Assembly: GCF_030271835.1 (NCBI RefSeq)
Contig: NZ_CP127389.1
Coordinates: 2,020,001-2,084,000 of the forward strand
DNA length: 64,000 nt
Source of the DNA: Proteus appendicitidis
GTDB lineage: Bacteria > Pseudomonadota > Gammaproteobacteria > Enterobacterales > Enterobacteriaceae
Direction of reading: 5' to 3'
The notes beneath the pieces were generated by a model that had not been told where the DNA came from, searched no databases, and saw only the letters and a list, made by a program, of their open reading frames with translations. A program made the translations under genes and the position numbers. Shown piece by piece: positions 37,052 to 45,824 of the stretch (position 1 is the stretch's first letter; the number at the start of each line of letters is the position of its first letter).

Positions 37052-37255
37052 ATGAACAAAGTTATTATTTCAGCTTTCATAATTACACTTCTCAGCTTGT
37101 TTTCAATCAATACTGTATCCGCTCAAAACTACCCTTGTTCTGGTAAAAAAGGCGGTGTATCTCACTGTGAGAATGGTAAATTTATTTGTAATGATGGAAG
37201 CACAAGTAAATCAAAACGAGTTTGTACTGATGAAAGTGATACAAAGAAAAAATAG
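37052..37255 (+). CDS. Small secreted cysteine-rich protein
   Basis: A 67-residue precursor with a clear signal peptide ending NTVSAQNY (cut near residue 24). The mature part of about 43 residues has four cysteines (PCSGKKGG, SHCENGKFICNDG, RVCTD) and many lysines. It resembles small secreted YdcA-like proteins of enterobacteria. It lies directly at the prophage edge and is followed by a strong terminator, so it could be a host gene or a phage-carried cargo gene. AGGAA precedes the ATG. Confidence 0.7.
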   Translation: MNKVIISAFIITLLSLFSINTVSAQNYPCSGKKGGVSHCENGKFICNDGSTSKSKRVCTDESDTKKK

Positions 37256-37276
37256 AACACTTCAGATATAAACAAC

Positions 37277-37299
37277 GCCCGGAACACTCCGGGCTTTTT
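37277..37299 (+). terminator. Terminator at the prophage left edge
   Basis: A GC-rich 6-bp stem, GCCCGG and CCGGGC, with a 6-base loop and TTTTTC after it. It ends the small secreted protein gene and lies just beyond the ogr stop, where P2 prophages have their left attachment site. Confidence 0.85.
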
Positions 37300-37301
37300 C
37301 A

Positions 37302-37520
37302 TCAAATCCCCAACACCTGCTGACAATACTTATCAAGATGCGGCTCTACCCGTTCAATCAATTGAGGTTTTGAAATAAACCGCGTTACGGTTTCATGGCT
37401 GACAAACGTCGCGCCACAATTGATATTCTGGCACTGGTTATAACGTTCTTTGGTATCGGAAGATATTTGCTGACTACTACGAGTATGCGCGGCATGACCA
37501 CAAACAGGACAAATCATCAT
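37302..37520 (-). CDS. ogr: Late-gene transcriptional activator Ogr/Delta
   Basis: A 72-residue zinc-finger activator with C4-X2-C7 and C30-X4-C35, the pattern of P2 Ogr and P4 Delta, and the RYNQCQN stretch. It binds TGT-N12-ACA sites near -55 of the late promoters and recruits RNA polymerase. Candidate sites are at 40206, 44743 and 50479. It is the last gene of the tail operon, as in P2. Confidence 0.92.
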   Translation of the reverse strand: MMICPVCGHAAHTRSSQQISSDTKERYNQCQNINCGATFVSHETVTRFISKPQLIERVEPHLDKYCQQVLGI

Positions 37521-37572
37521 AAACGGGTTACCTCTTTATGATGTGGAAATTACCTGTAATTATACACAGGCA

Positions 37573-38424
37573 CTATTCCTTATCCATATCTATCTCACTG
37601 CTTTTGACTTCTAATTCTAACGAGGTGGTAAATCCGCTATTGTTCAGTGAATGGCTCACCGTGACCAACGTCCAATAGGCTTCATCAATCTCAGGCTTAA
37701 ATCCGCTCACTTGTACCGGCAGTTCAGGAAAGAGATCCGCACGCCCTTTCGCCAGCGTAATACTAAATGAAGCAACACCCCGCTGGATTTTTTCCCACGC
37801 GGCTTTCGCAGCACGTTCGGCATTACTTTTACTTGCGTAAGTGTGTGACAACACCATCACATTACCTTCTTCACCAACAAGATACTCCCCTTGTTTCTCT
37901 TCTTCTTTTTTCGGTTTATCTGTAGTGGGTTTTCTGCGCCTTATTTGTGATTGTGTTTTCTCTTGTGGCTTACGGGTGTTTAAATAATTGGCAGTCACGC
38001 CAGTATAAGCGCCTCTATCCACTAATGAAAAACGGTGGCCATCACCCACACTACGGGTAATTTGTACTAGCGGTAATGCTTGACCACTGGCGGTGGTATT
38101 GCCTCCTTGCACCATAAACAGTAAACACCCGTTTTTAACGCAGGCGGTGGCGCCGTTTAATTGCCCTAAGCGCGTTAAAAAACTGCCGTCTGACTCATTA
38201 GTCTGGTCGATGTGTTCAATCTTCACTGTATCAAGACCAGGATCAACTACCGCTGTGACATTATTGCGCCCTGCAATGGTTCTGACGATATCGCCTACGG
38301 TCACTTTGTCGATTTTGGTTTCACCGCGAATAATCGGTTGTTCTAGTGTCACCGTGGCTTGGTCACCATTCACAACAACCCACTCAATTTGCTCTTTGTT
38401 TTGTTCTTCGATTGGCTCTTTCAT
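37573..38424 (-). CDS. Fusion of tail protein gpE (start) to late control protein gpD (C-terminal part)
   Basis: A 283-residue hybrid. Residues about 22-41 (ATVTLEQPIIRGETKIDKVT) are the beginning of P2 gpE. From about residue 42 (VGDIVRTIAGR, then TNESDGSFLTRLGQLNGA) the sequence is the interior of gpD, the tail hub protein, continuing to its normal C-terminus. gpD is normally about 387 residues and lies after T and U, so an in-frame deletion removed the rest of E, E', T, U and the start of D. The ATG at 38424 has AAAGAGA upstream; an ATG at 38439 lacks a site. Confidence 0.85.
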   Translation of the reverse strand: MKEPIEEQNKEQIEWVVVNGDQATVTLEQPIIRGETKIDKVTVGDIVRTIAGRNNVTAVVDPGLDTVKIEHIDQTNESDGSFLTRLGQLNGATACVKNGCLLFMVQGGNTTASGQALPLVQITRSVGDGHRFSLVDRGAYTGVTANYLNTRKPQEKTQSQIRRRKPTTDKPKKEEEKQGEYLVGEEGNVMVLSHTYASKSNAERAAKAAWEKIQRGVASFSITLAKGRADLFPELPVQVSGFKPEIDEAYWTLVTVSHSLNNSGFTTSLELEVKSSEIDMDKE

Positions 38425-38443
38425 GTTCTCTTTCCGCATTTAA

Positions 38444-38959
38444 TTAAAGCCCCAGCGCATCACGCTGTGCTTGTAACAGGTCTTTACCGTCCACTTTTTC
38501 CACCATATTGACGATATCAATCTCAATGATTTCTTGGCCGTCCATCACTAACTTGTAGTAAGTGGGTTTTACGGTAATTTTGGTTTGTGTGTTGTCGCCC
38601 GATTTCCAGTTACCGCCATCAATTTCGCTATAACGACCACGGAGAACCACTTCAACGGCTAATGTTTCCCCCGTATCATCACGCTGATAAGCGCCACATA
38701 AACGCAATTGAACCGCATCAATAGTAGATGCACCCCACTGGCGATAAACGTCAATATCAACACCACCGAGGGTAAACTCACTATCAAGCGCGCCGTCATC
38801 AAGGCCCATATCAATTTGCACCGAACCATTCATACCGCCCCCGCGATAGGCTTCTAACTTGCGGGTGATTTTGGGTAATGTGAGTTCTTCGGCAACGCCC
38901 ACATAATTGGCGCCATTCATAAATAAATTAAAATTCTTTAGCTTGCGTGGTAACGCCAT
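38444..38959 (-). CDS. FII: Major tail tube protein gpFII
   Basis: A 171-residue tail tube protein of the P2 type (MALPRKLKNFNLFMNG; PTYYKLVMDGQEIIEIDIVN). It has the usual length and is intact. It polymerises into the inner tube of the contractile tail. It lies between FI (three-base gap) and the E::D fusion, where P2 has gene E. Confidence 0.95.
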   Translation of the reverse strand: MALPRKLKNFNLFMNGANYVGVAEELTLPKITRKLEAYRGGGMNGSVQIDMGLDDGALDSEFTLGGVDIDVYRQWGASTIDAVQLRLCGAYQRDDTGETLAVEVVLRGRYSEIDGGNWKSGDNTQTKITVKPTYYKLVMDGQEIIEIDIVNMVEKVDGKDLLQAQRDALGL

Positions 38960-38962
38960 GAT

Positions 38963-40135
38963 TTACCCCTTGATTTTGTTACCGAAATCCATCAGGTATT
39001 TATCGGTAATACGCTGACGTAACATCAGATTTTCCATTGGTGGCACGGGTGTATAGTCATAATCCAGTGTGAGCTTGCCGTCTTTAAGTGCTTCTTTGCT
39101 ATTTGATGTCGGGTCATACCAACATTCACCGCCTAACAAATAACCCTGACTGACCAGTGAACGTAATTTTGCGTTGATGGTTTCAACGATATCCCGCGCT
39201 AAAGACGGTGTTAACGGCTTATCAACCGCCCACATTTGCCCTTCTGCCATGGTGTCAGCAAGGACTTGTGCGCTACGGGTATAAGATTCAAAGGCAAACA
39301 GTGGATCATCCGAACAGGTACGCGAACCCCAAAAACGAAAACCATCACGGCGGATAAGTGTCGTCACCCCTTTTTCATTCAGTAAACCGGCATCGGTAGC
39401 GGGATCTTGTAAATCCCAATAGATATCCTTAGATATGCCCGTCACACCGTTAACGGTGATGTTAGATAGGGTTTTATGCCAACCGATATCATTGTCTAAC
39501 TTGGCACGCAGACCTAGCGCGCGCGCCGTGGCGTAAGCGGTTGATTCGCTGTTGGTGGTGCTATCCCATGACGTGAAATCAGGGAAAATAACCATTAATT
39601 CACGTTGACCAAAGTTGTCACGGTATTTGATTGCTTCGCTGATATTTTTACAGTCGTAAGCAGACACATAGCCAAAGGCACGGAGCTTTTGACAAATTAC
39701 TGCAATCTCATTGGCAACCGCTAACGTGTCGTGACCGGGCGCGCCAATAATGCGAGGTTTAATGCCATGCTGGGCTTGTGATGCTAGCAGTGCTTGCAAC
39801 CCTGTTTTTAGCCCTTCTTCAGTAGTGCCACCAATAATATTAGTGGTGGTTTCTGCTTCACTTTCGCCTTGTTCTACACGCACCACAACGGTGATGGGTT
39901 TAGCCTGATCTGCAATCGCCTTTAACGTGCTGGCTAAGGTGCCGGTTTTCCCTGCTTTACCGATAGCCTGTGACACATCGGTCAATAAGACGGGTTTGTT
40001 TAAAGGAAAAGTTTTTTCGTCCGCATCATCAGCGGTGCAAACCACGCCGACAATAGCGGTGCTGATAGTGCGAATGGGGCGGGTGCCTTCGTTAATTTCA
40101 ATAACGCGGACACCGTGATGATAATCTTGTGCCAT
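38963..40135 (-). CDS. FI: Tail sheath protein gpFI
   Basis: A 390-residue contractile sheath protein ([18 protein letters not shown] at the start; [18 protein letters not shown] near 270), of normal P2 length. It is the first gene of the F operon, 71 bases downstream of an Ogr-type site at 40206-40223. Confidence 0.95.
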   Translation of the reverse strand: MAQDYHHGVRVIEINEGTRPIRTISTAIVGVVCTADDADEKTFPLNKPVLLTDVSQAIGKAGKTGTLASTLKAIADQAKPITVVVRVEQGESEAETTTNIIGGTTEEGLKTGLQALLASQAQHGIKPRIIGAPGHDTLAVANEIAVICQKLRAFGYVSAYDCKNISEAIKYRDNFGQRELMVIFPDFTSWDSTTNSESTAYATARALGLRAKLDNDIGWHKTLSNITVNGVTGISKDIYWDLQDPATDAGLLNEKGVTTLIRRDGFRFWGSRTCSDDPLFAFESYTRSAQVLADTMAEGQMWAVDKPLTPSLARDIVETINAKLRSLVSQGYLLGGECWYDPTSNSKEALKDGKLTLDYDYTPVPPMENLMLRQRITDKYLMDFGNKIKG

Positions 40136-40205
40136 GCTTACGGACTCCTATAACTGTGTCCGTGTAGCATGAAAAATTAGCGGTTAAATTGCACGAAAGC
40201 GAGAT

Positions 40206-40223
40206 TGTTTGAGGGTTGGTACA
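40206..40223 (-). promoter_or_regulatory. Ogr-binding site of the F late promoter
   Basis: TGTTTGAGGGTTGGTACA fits TGT-N12-ACA exactly. It lies 71 bases before the FI start codon, where P2 has promoter PF. Confidence 0.75.
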
Positions 40224-40227
40224 AAGG

Positions 40228-40581
40228 TTATTCTGGTTTTTGTGGCCATTCAATATCAGGGGCTAAACTAATATCAATAGCTTCTAATTCATCTAAGTAA
40301 TCTAACCACTGATTAAGTGATATTTTTTCATCTTCACTTATTCTTCCCAATAATAATTTTGACTGTAACAAGCTGGTTTCTGTACGAACTTCTCCCATGA
40401 GTCGTCGCTTCAGCTCTAAAGATTGTGCAGTTAATTGCTCTTGGGTTAATGGCGGATTTAAATGTAACTTAATTTCTTCATCAGACATTGCGATTAATCC
40501 TTTTTCAACCCAACCCTCTTTGACTTGAAAGTCATCATAAGCAAAAACGATCCCTGTCAATTTATCTCGATAATAATTCAT
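40228..40581 (-). CDS. G: Tail fibre assembly chaperone (gpG type)
   Basis: A 117-residue Caudo_TAP-family protein. NYYRDKLTGIVFAYDD at the start and a tryptophan-containing tail (PDIEWPQKPE) are typical. It helps fold and trimerise the fibre protein gpH. It starts at the gpH stop codon. Confidence 0.85.
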   Translation of the reverse strand: MNYYRDKLTGIVFAYDDFQVKEGWVEKGLIAMSDEEIKLHLNPPLTQEQLTAQSLELKRRLMGEVRTETSLLQSKLLLGRISEDEKISLNQWLDYLDELEAIDISLAPDIEWPQKPE

Positions 40582-42233
40582 TATTTAAACTCCATGACTT
40601 TTGCTTTGCCTTCATCTAATTGATAAGAATACTTAGCACCCACTGGAATAACCGACGTTACAAAAGCAACTTTCAAATTTTGGTCATACCGAACATGAGA
40701 ATACGCAACCAATAAACTATTTATATATAGCTTTACACCCGGAGCATTATTGCCAGATAGTTCCACGTAAATACTAATCATAATGGGTTTATTGTATGTA
40801 TTGGTGTACGTCACATTCGCTTGTCTTTGCGTTGTAACATCTGACCAATTTTGATTAAATCCAAACCCTGAATTTTTCACCTCATTAACTTGCGCGGGTG
40901 TTGCAGCGCCTACATCACCGGCAGTCAAACTAATATCAGCACTTAGTGGTTTGCCATTTACTTTACGCGTGTTAGGTACTCGACCATTGGCATTAGTGTT
41001 GGCATTACTAGCGGCTGTCTTGGCTTCATTCACTTGTGCGGGGGTTGCAGCCCCCACATCACCGGCAGTCAAACTAATATCAGTACTTAGTGGTTTTCCA
41101 TTCACTTTGCGAGTGTTAGGCACTCGACCGTTAGCGTTGTTATTCGCATTGTTTGCTGTGGTTTGTGCTGCGCTTGCTGCAGTCTGTGCATTAGATGCAG
41201 CTGCCTTTGCTTCGTTAACTTGTGCTGGCGTCGCAGCGCCCACATCACCCGCCGTTAATGTAATATCTGCACTCAATGGTTTATTGTTCACTTTGCGAGT
41301 GCTAGGCACTCGACCATTGGCATTATTGTTAGCATTATTAGCCGCAGTCTGTGCATTGCTTGCGGCAGTCTTTGCTTCATTAACTTGTGCCGGTGTTGCA
41401 GCACCTACATCACCCGCCGTTAATGTAATATCTGCACTCAATGGTTTATTGTTCACTTTACGCGAATTAGGTACTCGACCATTGGCATTATTGTTAGCAT
41501 TATTAGCCGCAGTCTGTGCATTGCTTGCGGCAGTTTTGGCTTCGTTAACTTGTGCTGGCGTCGCAGCACCCACATCACCCGCCGTTAACGTAATATCAGT
41601 GCTCAGTGGTTTATTATTAACTTTACGGGTACTAGGTACGCGACTATTGGCGTTTGTGTTAGCGTCATCCGCTGATTTTTGTACTTTACTTAAACCCGTA
41701 CTTAATTCGGCTTTGGTGGCATAAAGCTTAGCCACCTCCTCCAATGTCTGTTTTGAGGCACTTTCAATGGCATCATTGACAAATTCACGGGTCGCCAATA
41801 TCACCGAGGGGTCAACCTTTAACTCAACCGAACCAGTATGACTAACGGTTAAAATCATGCGGATAGTCTGTGTTCGTCCGCTTCCCTCTTGCAATTGTGG
41901 CTTATAGGTTTCTGGGCAATTACCTACGGCAATTAAACTGCCTTCATCATCAAATAAACCAATCTCACGTATCCAGTAACCGCCCTCATTTTCAGGGATC
42001 ACTTGTTCAGCAATAATCTGGCTGTCGTTTTTTGGATCAACAAATAAGGTGTTTAATCCCGCCCGGCGTTTCTCACCCACGAGTTTAGTTTGTTGTGTAT
42101 CGGGTGTTGGTAACGTTCCGCCACCGTCACCCACCGCCATTTGAGTAATTTTTAAGGTGGTGCCTAATGCCGTGGCTTTTGCCAGTTTATTGGCACCAAT
42201 CACCGTTAATAAGGCGAAAAATTTAGCGCTCAT
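40581..42233 (-). CDS. H: Tail fibre protein gpH with five long repeats
   Basis: A 550-residue fibre. The N-terminal part (MSAKFFALLTVIGANKLAKA) attaches to the baseplate as in P2. Residues about 195-455 are five Ala/Asn-rich repeats of up to 55 residues with the collagen-free phage repeat motif RKVN-KPLS-DI-LTAGDVGA. The C-terminal 100 residues form a distinct tip that should bind the host receptor. The start at 42233 has GAGG six bases upstream and overlaps gene I; the frame extends to 42254. Confidence 0.9.
   Translation of the reverse strand: MSAKFFALLTVIGANKLAKATALGTTLKITQMAVGDGGGTLPTPDTQQTKLVGEKRRAGLNTLFVDPKNDSQIIAEQVIPENEGGYWIREIGLFDDEGSLIAVGNCPETYKPQLQEGSGRTQTIRMILTVSHTGSVELKVDPSVILATREFVNDAIESASKQTLEEVAKLYATKAELSTGLSKVQKSADDANTNANSRVPSTRKVNNKPLSTDITLTAGDVGAATPAQVNEAKTAASNAQTAANNANNNANGRVPNSRKVNNKPLSADITLTAGDVGAATPAQVNEAKTAASNAQTAANNANNNANGRVPSTRKVNNKPLSADITLTAGDVGAATPAQVNEAKAAASNAQTAASAAQTTANNANNNANGRVPNTRKVNGKPLSTDISLTAGDVGAATPAQVNEAKTAASNANTNANGRVPNTRKVNGKPLSADISLTAGDVGAATPAQVNEVKNSGFGFNQNWSDVTTQRQANVTYTNTYNKPIMISIYVELSGNNAPGVKLYINSLLVAYSHVRYDQNLKVAFVTSVIPVGAKYSYQLDEGKAKVMEFK
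40880..41690. repeat. Five tandem repeats in the tail fibre gene
   Basis: Repeat units of up to about 165 bases encode NANGRVPN-RKVNN, then KPLSADITLTAGDVGAATPA, then an Ala/Asn-rich linker. Copies 1 to 3 are full length or longer, and copies 4 and 5 have shorter linkers. Recombination between them could change fibre length. Confidence 0.9.
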
Positions 42234-42834
42234 GTGCGACCTCAACTTTATCAATAATGTGTACTCCGACCGCCGTTAATGGCGCACCAGACACGGTAAT
42301 TTCTTCTGCAAAATACGGATAAACCGTTAACTCATCACCGCTAAACGTTGCGGCAGAGAGATAAAACTCACCTTGTGAATCAAGGTTGATAGATAAACCC
42401 AAAAGGTGCCGACTAACAGGGCGAGCATCAGCGATCAAACGTTCTAATTCGTCATAGATTTCTTGGGTAATACCGTTTTCTTGCACACCCACATCAAGGC
42501 GAAACGTGCCCGGCGGATCGTCGGTTTGCCACCACTCCGTGACTTTGATGATGTAACCTAACGGCTCAACTACACGCTTAAGTGCGCCAATGGTGCCCTT
42601 GTGCCGGTGAATAAACATCGAATCCCGTACTACTTGGCGCTTAACAGGCTCCGACCAGTTTTCATCCCATCGATCAACCGACCAGGCCCACGCAAGATAC
42701 GGCAGTAAATCAACGGGGCATGTGCTGGCATTCCATAATTGGCGCAATGGCACGGGCAAGGTTTGCAAGGATTGACAAGCAATAGCGGCCGCCTTTTCTA
42801 ATGGGCTACTGCCTGACGGTAACAAGCTATTCAT
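42223..42834 (-). CDS. I: Baseplate protein gpI
   Basis: A 203-residue P2 gpI homologue (LLPSGSSPLEKAAA; RQLWNASTCPVDLLPYLAWA). It links the baseplate to the tail fibre. I chose the ATG at 42834 from the family's N-terminus (MNSLLPSGSS); the frame is open to 42846. It overlaps J by eight bases and H by 11 bases. Confidence 0.92.
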   Translation of the reverse strand: MNSLLPSGSSPLEKAAAIACQSLQTLPVPLRQLWNASTCPVDLLPYLAWAWSVDRWDENWSEPVKRQVVRDSMFIHRHKGTIGALKRVVEPLGYIIKVTEWWQTDDPPGTFRLDVGVQENGITQEIYDELERLIADARPVSRHLLGLSINLDSQGEFYLSAATFSGDELTVYPYFAEEITVSGAPLTAVGVHIIDKVEVAHER

Positions 42835-43735
42835 CCGAGCCACCAAGGGTCAAGGTACTTTGGATGCAATACGAAGCTTGCGTTTTATCCAGCACCACAT
42901 CTTTTGCGGGCTGTTTTAATTCCACACGTTGCACACCTTCCACATGCAATGCGGCATAAATCGCTGACAGGCGAATATCACGCCCTAAGCGGTGTTGCTC
43001 TGTAATGTATTGCGTCAGACGTTGATTTGCTTCTTTGCGTATCGGCTCCGATTCGGGTCCCGGAAAGAGAAATAACGTCGCATCAATTTGATAAGGGATA
43101 ATTTTTGCGGATTGTACTTTGATTCGGTCAGCAACCGGTCGCACATCTTCATCGTTTAACGCATGTTCAACAATGCGCAGTAACTCTTCCGATGCAGTAC
43201 CGTCACCCTCACGAGATAACACGGAAATAGTGACGTTTGCCGGTGTTGGACTGATCGCGGACACATCAGACACCCGACCATCGGCACTACGGGCATGAAA
43301 TTCATAACTGCCCACCGGCCCCGCAACACTTAACCCCTCAAAAGCGGCGGGAATGCGTAAACGCAAATCATCGTCAGACTCTAAAATCGCCGGTGTGGGC
43401 GGAATAGTCTGGTTATTGGCGGGACGTAACACTAAACGCGATAAATTATAATTCGCGGCTAATTGGTCTAAATCTGCCCCTCTCGCATATGCCACCATCA
43501 CCGCACGCGCGGACTCATTGATACGCTGGCGCAATAACAACTCACGATAGACGTTTTCTTCTAACAGCTTGGTCAGGGGTTCAGACTCTAATGATAACGT
43601 GTTAGCCACCGCATCACGTAAATGTGTTGGCATCGAGGCAATCAACGTCGTTTTGCGTTCCCGTAACAGTTGCTCTGCATCTAACGACTCAATCACATCG
43701 GGCGGTGTTAATTGACTTAAGTTAATCGTTGGCAT
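42827..43735 (-). CDS. J: Baseplate wedge protein gpJ
   Basis: A 302-residue gpJ homologue (baseplate assembly protein, gp6-like wedge). It has normal length. Its start overlaps the stop of W and its end overlaps I, as in a typical baseplate operon. Conserved regions include DLDQLAANYNLSRLV and SADGRVSDVSAISPTPANV (divided in the protein around 78-190). Confidence 0.93.
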   Translation of the reverse strand: MPTINLSQLTPPDVIESLDAEQLLRERKTTLIASMPTHLRDAVANTLSLESEPLTKLLEENVYRELLLRQRINESARAVMVAYARGADLDQLAANYNLSRLVLRPANNQTIPPTPAILESDDDLRLRIPAAFEGLSVAGPVGSYEFHARSADGRVSDVSAISPTPANVTISVLSREGDGTASEELLRIVEHALNDEDVRPVADRIKVQSAKIIPYQIDATLFLFPGPESEPIRKEANQRLTQYITEQHRLGRDIRLSAIYAALHVEGVQRVELKQPAKDVVLDKTQASYCIQSTLTLGGSDE

Positions 43736-44073
43736 TATGTCACCGGTAGAGAGAAATTAATCGGTTGTTGGTTATGGGCGTAATAGCCGGTGATATCGAC
43801 AATCACCTGTTCCTGTTGGCTATGAATATCAATGGCAGTCATCACAATACGTGGCTCCCAACGATAAACCGCGGTGTAACACGCCGACATTAATTGCAGT
43901 CGCATCTTGGCGTTAACCGGGCCGTCAATTAAATCGGCAAGCAAACTGCCATATTCACGGCGCATCAATCGGCTACCAATGGGGGTGTTAAAAATATCTC
44001 TCACCGACTGGCGAACGTGCTCAATATCGGTAATACGTTCACCGGTTTGTACATTCATACCGAGATAGTTCAT
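43735..44073 (-). CDS. W: Baseplate protein gpW (gp25-like)
   Basis: A 112-residue gp25-like baseplate protein. GSRLMRREYGSLL (about 34-46) and the central RWEPRI (about 72) are typical of the family. It overlaps V by four bases and J by one base. Confidence 0.93.
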   Translation of the reverse strand: MNYLGMNVQTGERITDIEHVRQSVRDIFNTPIGSRLMRREYGSLLADLIDGPVNAKMRLQLMSACYTAVYRWEPRIVMTAIDIHSQQEQVIVDITGYYAHNQQPINFSLPVT

Positions 44074-44696
44074 TGCGGCTGTCCTGTATTACCATCACCT
44101 GTACGCACACCACCGTGAGTATGGGCTGAAACCACCACGCCATTAGAGGACATTTGTCCGCCAACATGGGTAATATCGCCGGTCATTGTGCCGCCTTTTT
44201 GCACCGTCAGTGATCCCGTGGTTAAGTTGTTGGTACAAATAACGGTAGGAGTATCTAAGGTGATTTTGCTTGTCGCGACACACGTAATATCGGGTGATGT
44301 GACCGTGACCGATTCGCTGGCTTCAATCTCGGCGGTTTTAATTCCTGTGACTATTAACGCCCCGGTTGCGGGTTCATATTCAATTACTGCACCGTCTTTA
44401 TACTCATGACGATGGGCAGTTAATGAGGTTGATGGCTCTGAAAAATCGTCACTAAATATTGCCGGTAACACAAACGAGGTGGTTAAATCACCACCGATTG
44501 ACAGCAATAACACTTGTTCGCCGATACTCGGCGCCCACCATGAACGCGATTTTCCGGCACGCGCAGTAAGCCACGGGCGCCAGTCGGTTTCATTGTCGCC
44601 CGTTTTAACTCGACACCCTTTTTCCGCACTGACATCAATCACAACGCCAGTGCGGATCAAGTTTTGTATTTTTCGGATAAGTTCTGCGATATTCAT
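44070..44696 (-). CDS. V: Baseplate spike protein gpV
   Basis: A 208-residue spike. The OB-fold N-terminus (RTGVVIDV; WWAPSIGEQVL) is followed by a beta-helical part (DGAVIEYEPATGALIVTGIKTA) and the terminal SSNGVVVSAHTHGG with a likely metal-binding HTHGG. The start at 44696 (MNIAELIRKI) matches P2 gpV; the frame is open to 44750. An Ogr site lies 47 bases upstream. Confidence 0.93.
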   Translation of the reverse strand: MNIAELIRKIQNLIRTGVVIDVSAEKGCRVKTGDNETDWRPWLTARAGKSRSWWAPSIGEQVLLLSIGGDLTTSFVLPAIFSDDFSEPSTSLTAHRHEYKDGAVIEYEPATGALIVTGIKTAEIEASESVTVTSPDITCVATSKITLDTPTVICTNNLTTGSLTVQKGGTMTGDITHVGGQMSSNGVVVSAHTHGGVRTGDGNTGQPQ

Positions 44697-44742
44697 ACTC
44701 GCAATGTGCAACGGGAAATAAAAAAACTCACGAGGTTGGGAT

Positions 44743-44760
44743 TGTTTCAAAGACAGGACA
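44743..44760 (-). promoter_or_regulatory. Ogr-binding site of the V late promoter
   Basis: TGTTTCAAAGACAGGACA fits TGT-N12-ACA. It lies between S and V, 47 bases before the gpV start, where P2 has promoter PV. Confidence 0.75.
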
Positions 44761-44761
44761 A

Positions 44762-45397
44762 TTAACGGGAAAGGAATTCCAGTAATTGATTTTCAATATG
44801 TTTAATATCTGCCGGTGAAAAGCCTAATAGCTTTCTTTCAGGGTATTGAATTTCTAATGACTTGCCCCGCACTCGCTCTTTTAAACCGTAATGATGCACC
44901 GCAGCAATGCCCGCGACTTGAGGGGCAAAAGAGAGGGAGACACCTTTATCATTTGCTGTCATGCGCAAATAACGGGCGGTGGCTAAACGCTTAAACATGC
45001 GAGTCTGTTTATTGGGTTTTGAAGTGCTGATTTTGTCTTTTTTCACTTCAATAAAACGCAAAATATCGCGCTTATAAAAACTACGTTCGGCTTTCTTTTC
45101 CAAATCATAGCCGGTGATCACTTCGCCCTTTTTCGTTTTACGTAATCGCCAATTTTTTAAACTGCGCGGTTGCCCTTTCCAGACAAATTTCATTCCTCGC
45201 AACACGGTAACCGTTGCGGCTTTACGCTTAGTGAATGCCGTTCCATCTGGATTTTTTTGCGCGCGAATACGTTGTAAATTGCTTTTGCGTAAATCACGGG
45301 CAATTTCACGAGCTAACTTTTTACGCTCATTGGGTGAGGCTTTTGCCAGCATAGCGGATAACGCTTGGGTTAACGGGCTGAAATCATCGGCGTTCAT
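44762..45397 (-). CDS. S: Tail completion protein gpS
   Basis: A 211-residue phage virion morphogenesis protein (GpS family), rich in Lys and Arg, with PNERKKLAREIARDLRKSN near residue 20 and YGLKERVRGK near 175. I chose the ATG at 45397 (MNADDFSPLTQAL), which gives the family's N-terminus; the frame is open to 45487 inside R. It overlaps R by 14 bases. Confidence 0.92.
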   Translation of the reverse strand: MNADDFSPLTQALSAMLAKASPNERKKLAREIARDLRKSNLQRIRAQKNPDGTAFTKRKAATVTVLRGMKFVWKGQPRSLKNWRLRKTKKGEVITGYDLEKKAERSFYKRDILRFIEVKKDKISTSKPNKQTRMFKRLATARYLRMTANDKGVSLSFAPQVAGIAAVHHYGLKERVRGKSLEIQYPERKLLGFSPADIKHIENQLLEFLSR

Positions 45398-45824
45398 GAG
45401 CCACACTCTCCCAACTTTCAAACGGATCAGCTGGCTCTTCAACTGCACCGACAACCAATTTACCCGCTTGCACATTAACGAGGACACGCTCAGTCAGCTT
45501 TAAATCAATGCTGATACTGGCGGTTTGGTTGCTATCAATAAAGGCATCAAAGGTAAAATGACTTTGGCGTTTATCGGGATTAAGGAAAATATCAGGCTGA
45601 TGTTGTTCAATCCAACCAATGATCACCGCCATTAACACATCTTGGTCACCAGGATAATCATCAATAATAATATTGAGATTGTATTGATACTCATAAGATT
45701 GACTGCTTGCACCCGTTGCCACAATCGCCCCGCCGTCAATAAAGGTGTAGAGCCTATCGGGGTTATCCCCTAAATAGCTTACCTTTTTAATTAATGTATC
45801 ACGCAGGTTTGCAGGCTTTTTCAT
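45384..45824 (-). CDS. R: Tail completion protein gpR
   Basis: A 146-residue P2 gpR-like protein (MKKPANLRDTLIKKV; the start matches P2 gpR). It helps finish the tail before head joining. It overlaps S at one end and the Rz spanin gene by 26 bases at the other. Confidence 0.9.
   Translation of the reverse strand: MKKPANLRDTLIKKVSYLGDNPDRLYTFIDGGAIVATGASSQSYEYQYNLNIIIDDYPGDQDVLMAVIIGWIEQHQPDIFLNPDKRQSHFTFDAFIDSNQTASISIDLKLTERVLVNVQAGKLVVGAVEEPADPFESWESVAHERR

Noticed and set aside
40880..41690. Regular repeats that could suggest a CRISPR array
   Set aside because: The units are coding, too long and without spacers; they encode fibre repeats.
40951..41724. 257-residue open frame on the plus strand
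   Set aside because: It is the antisense shadow of the repeated tail fibre gene, and its periodic sequence reflects those repeats.
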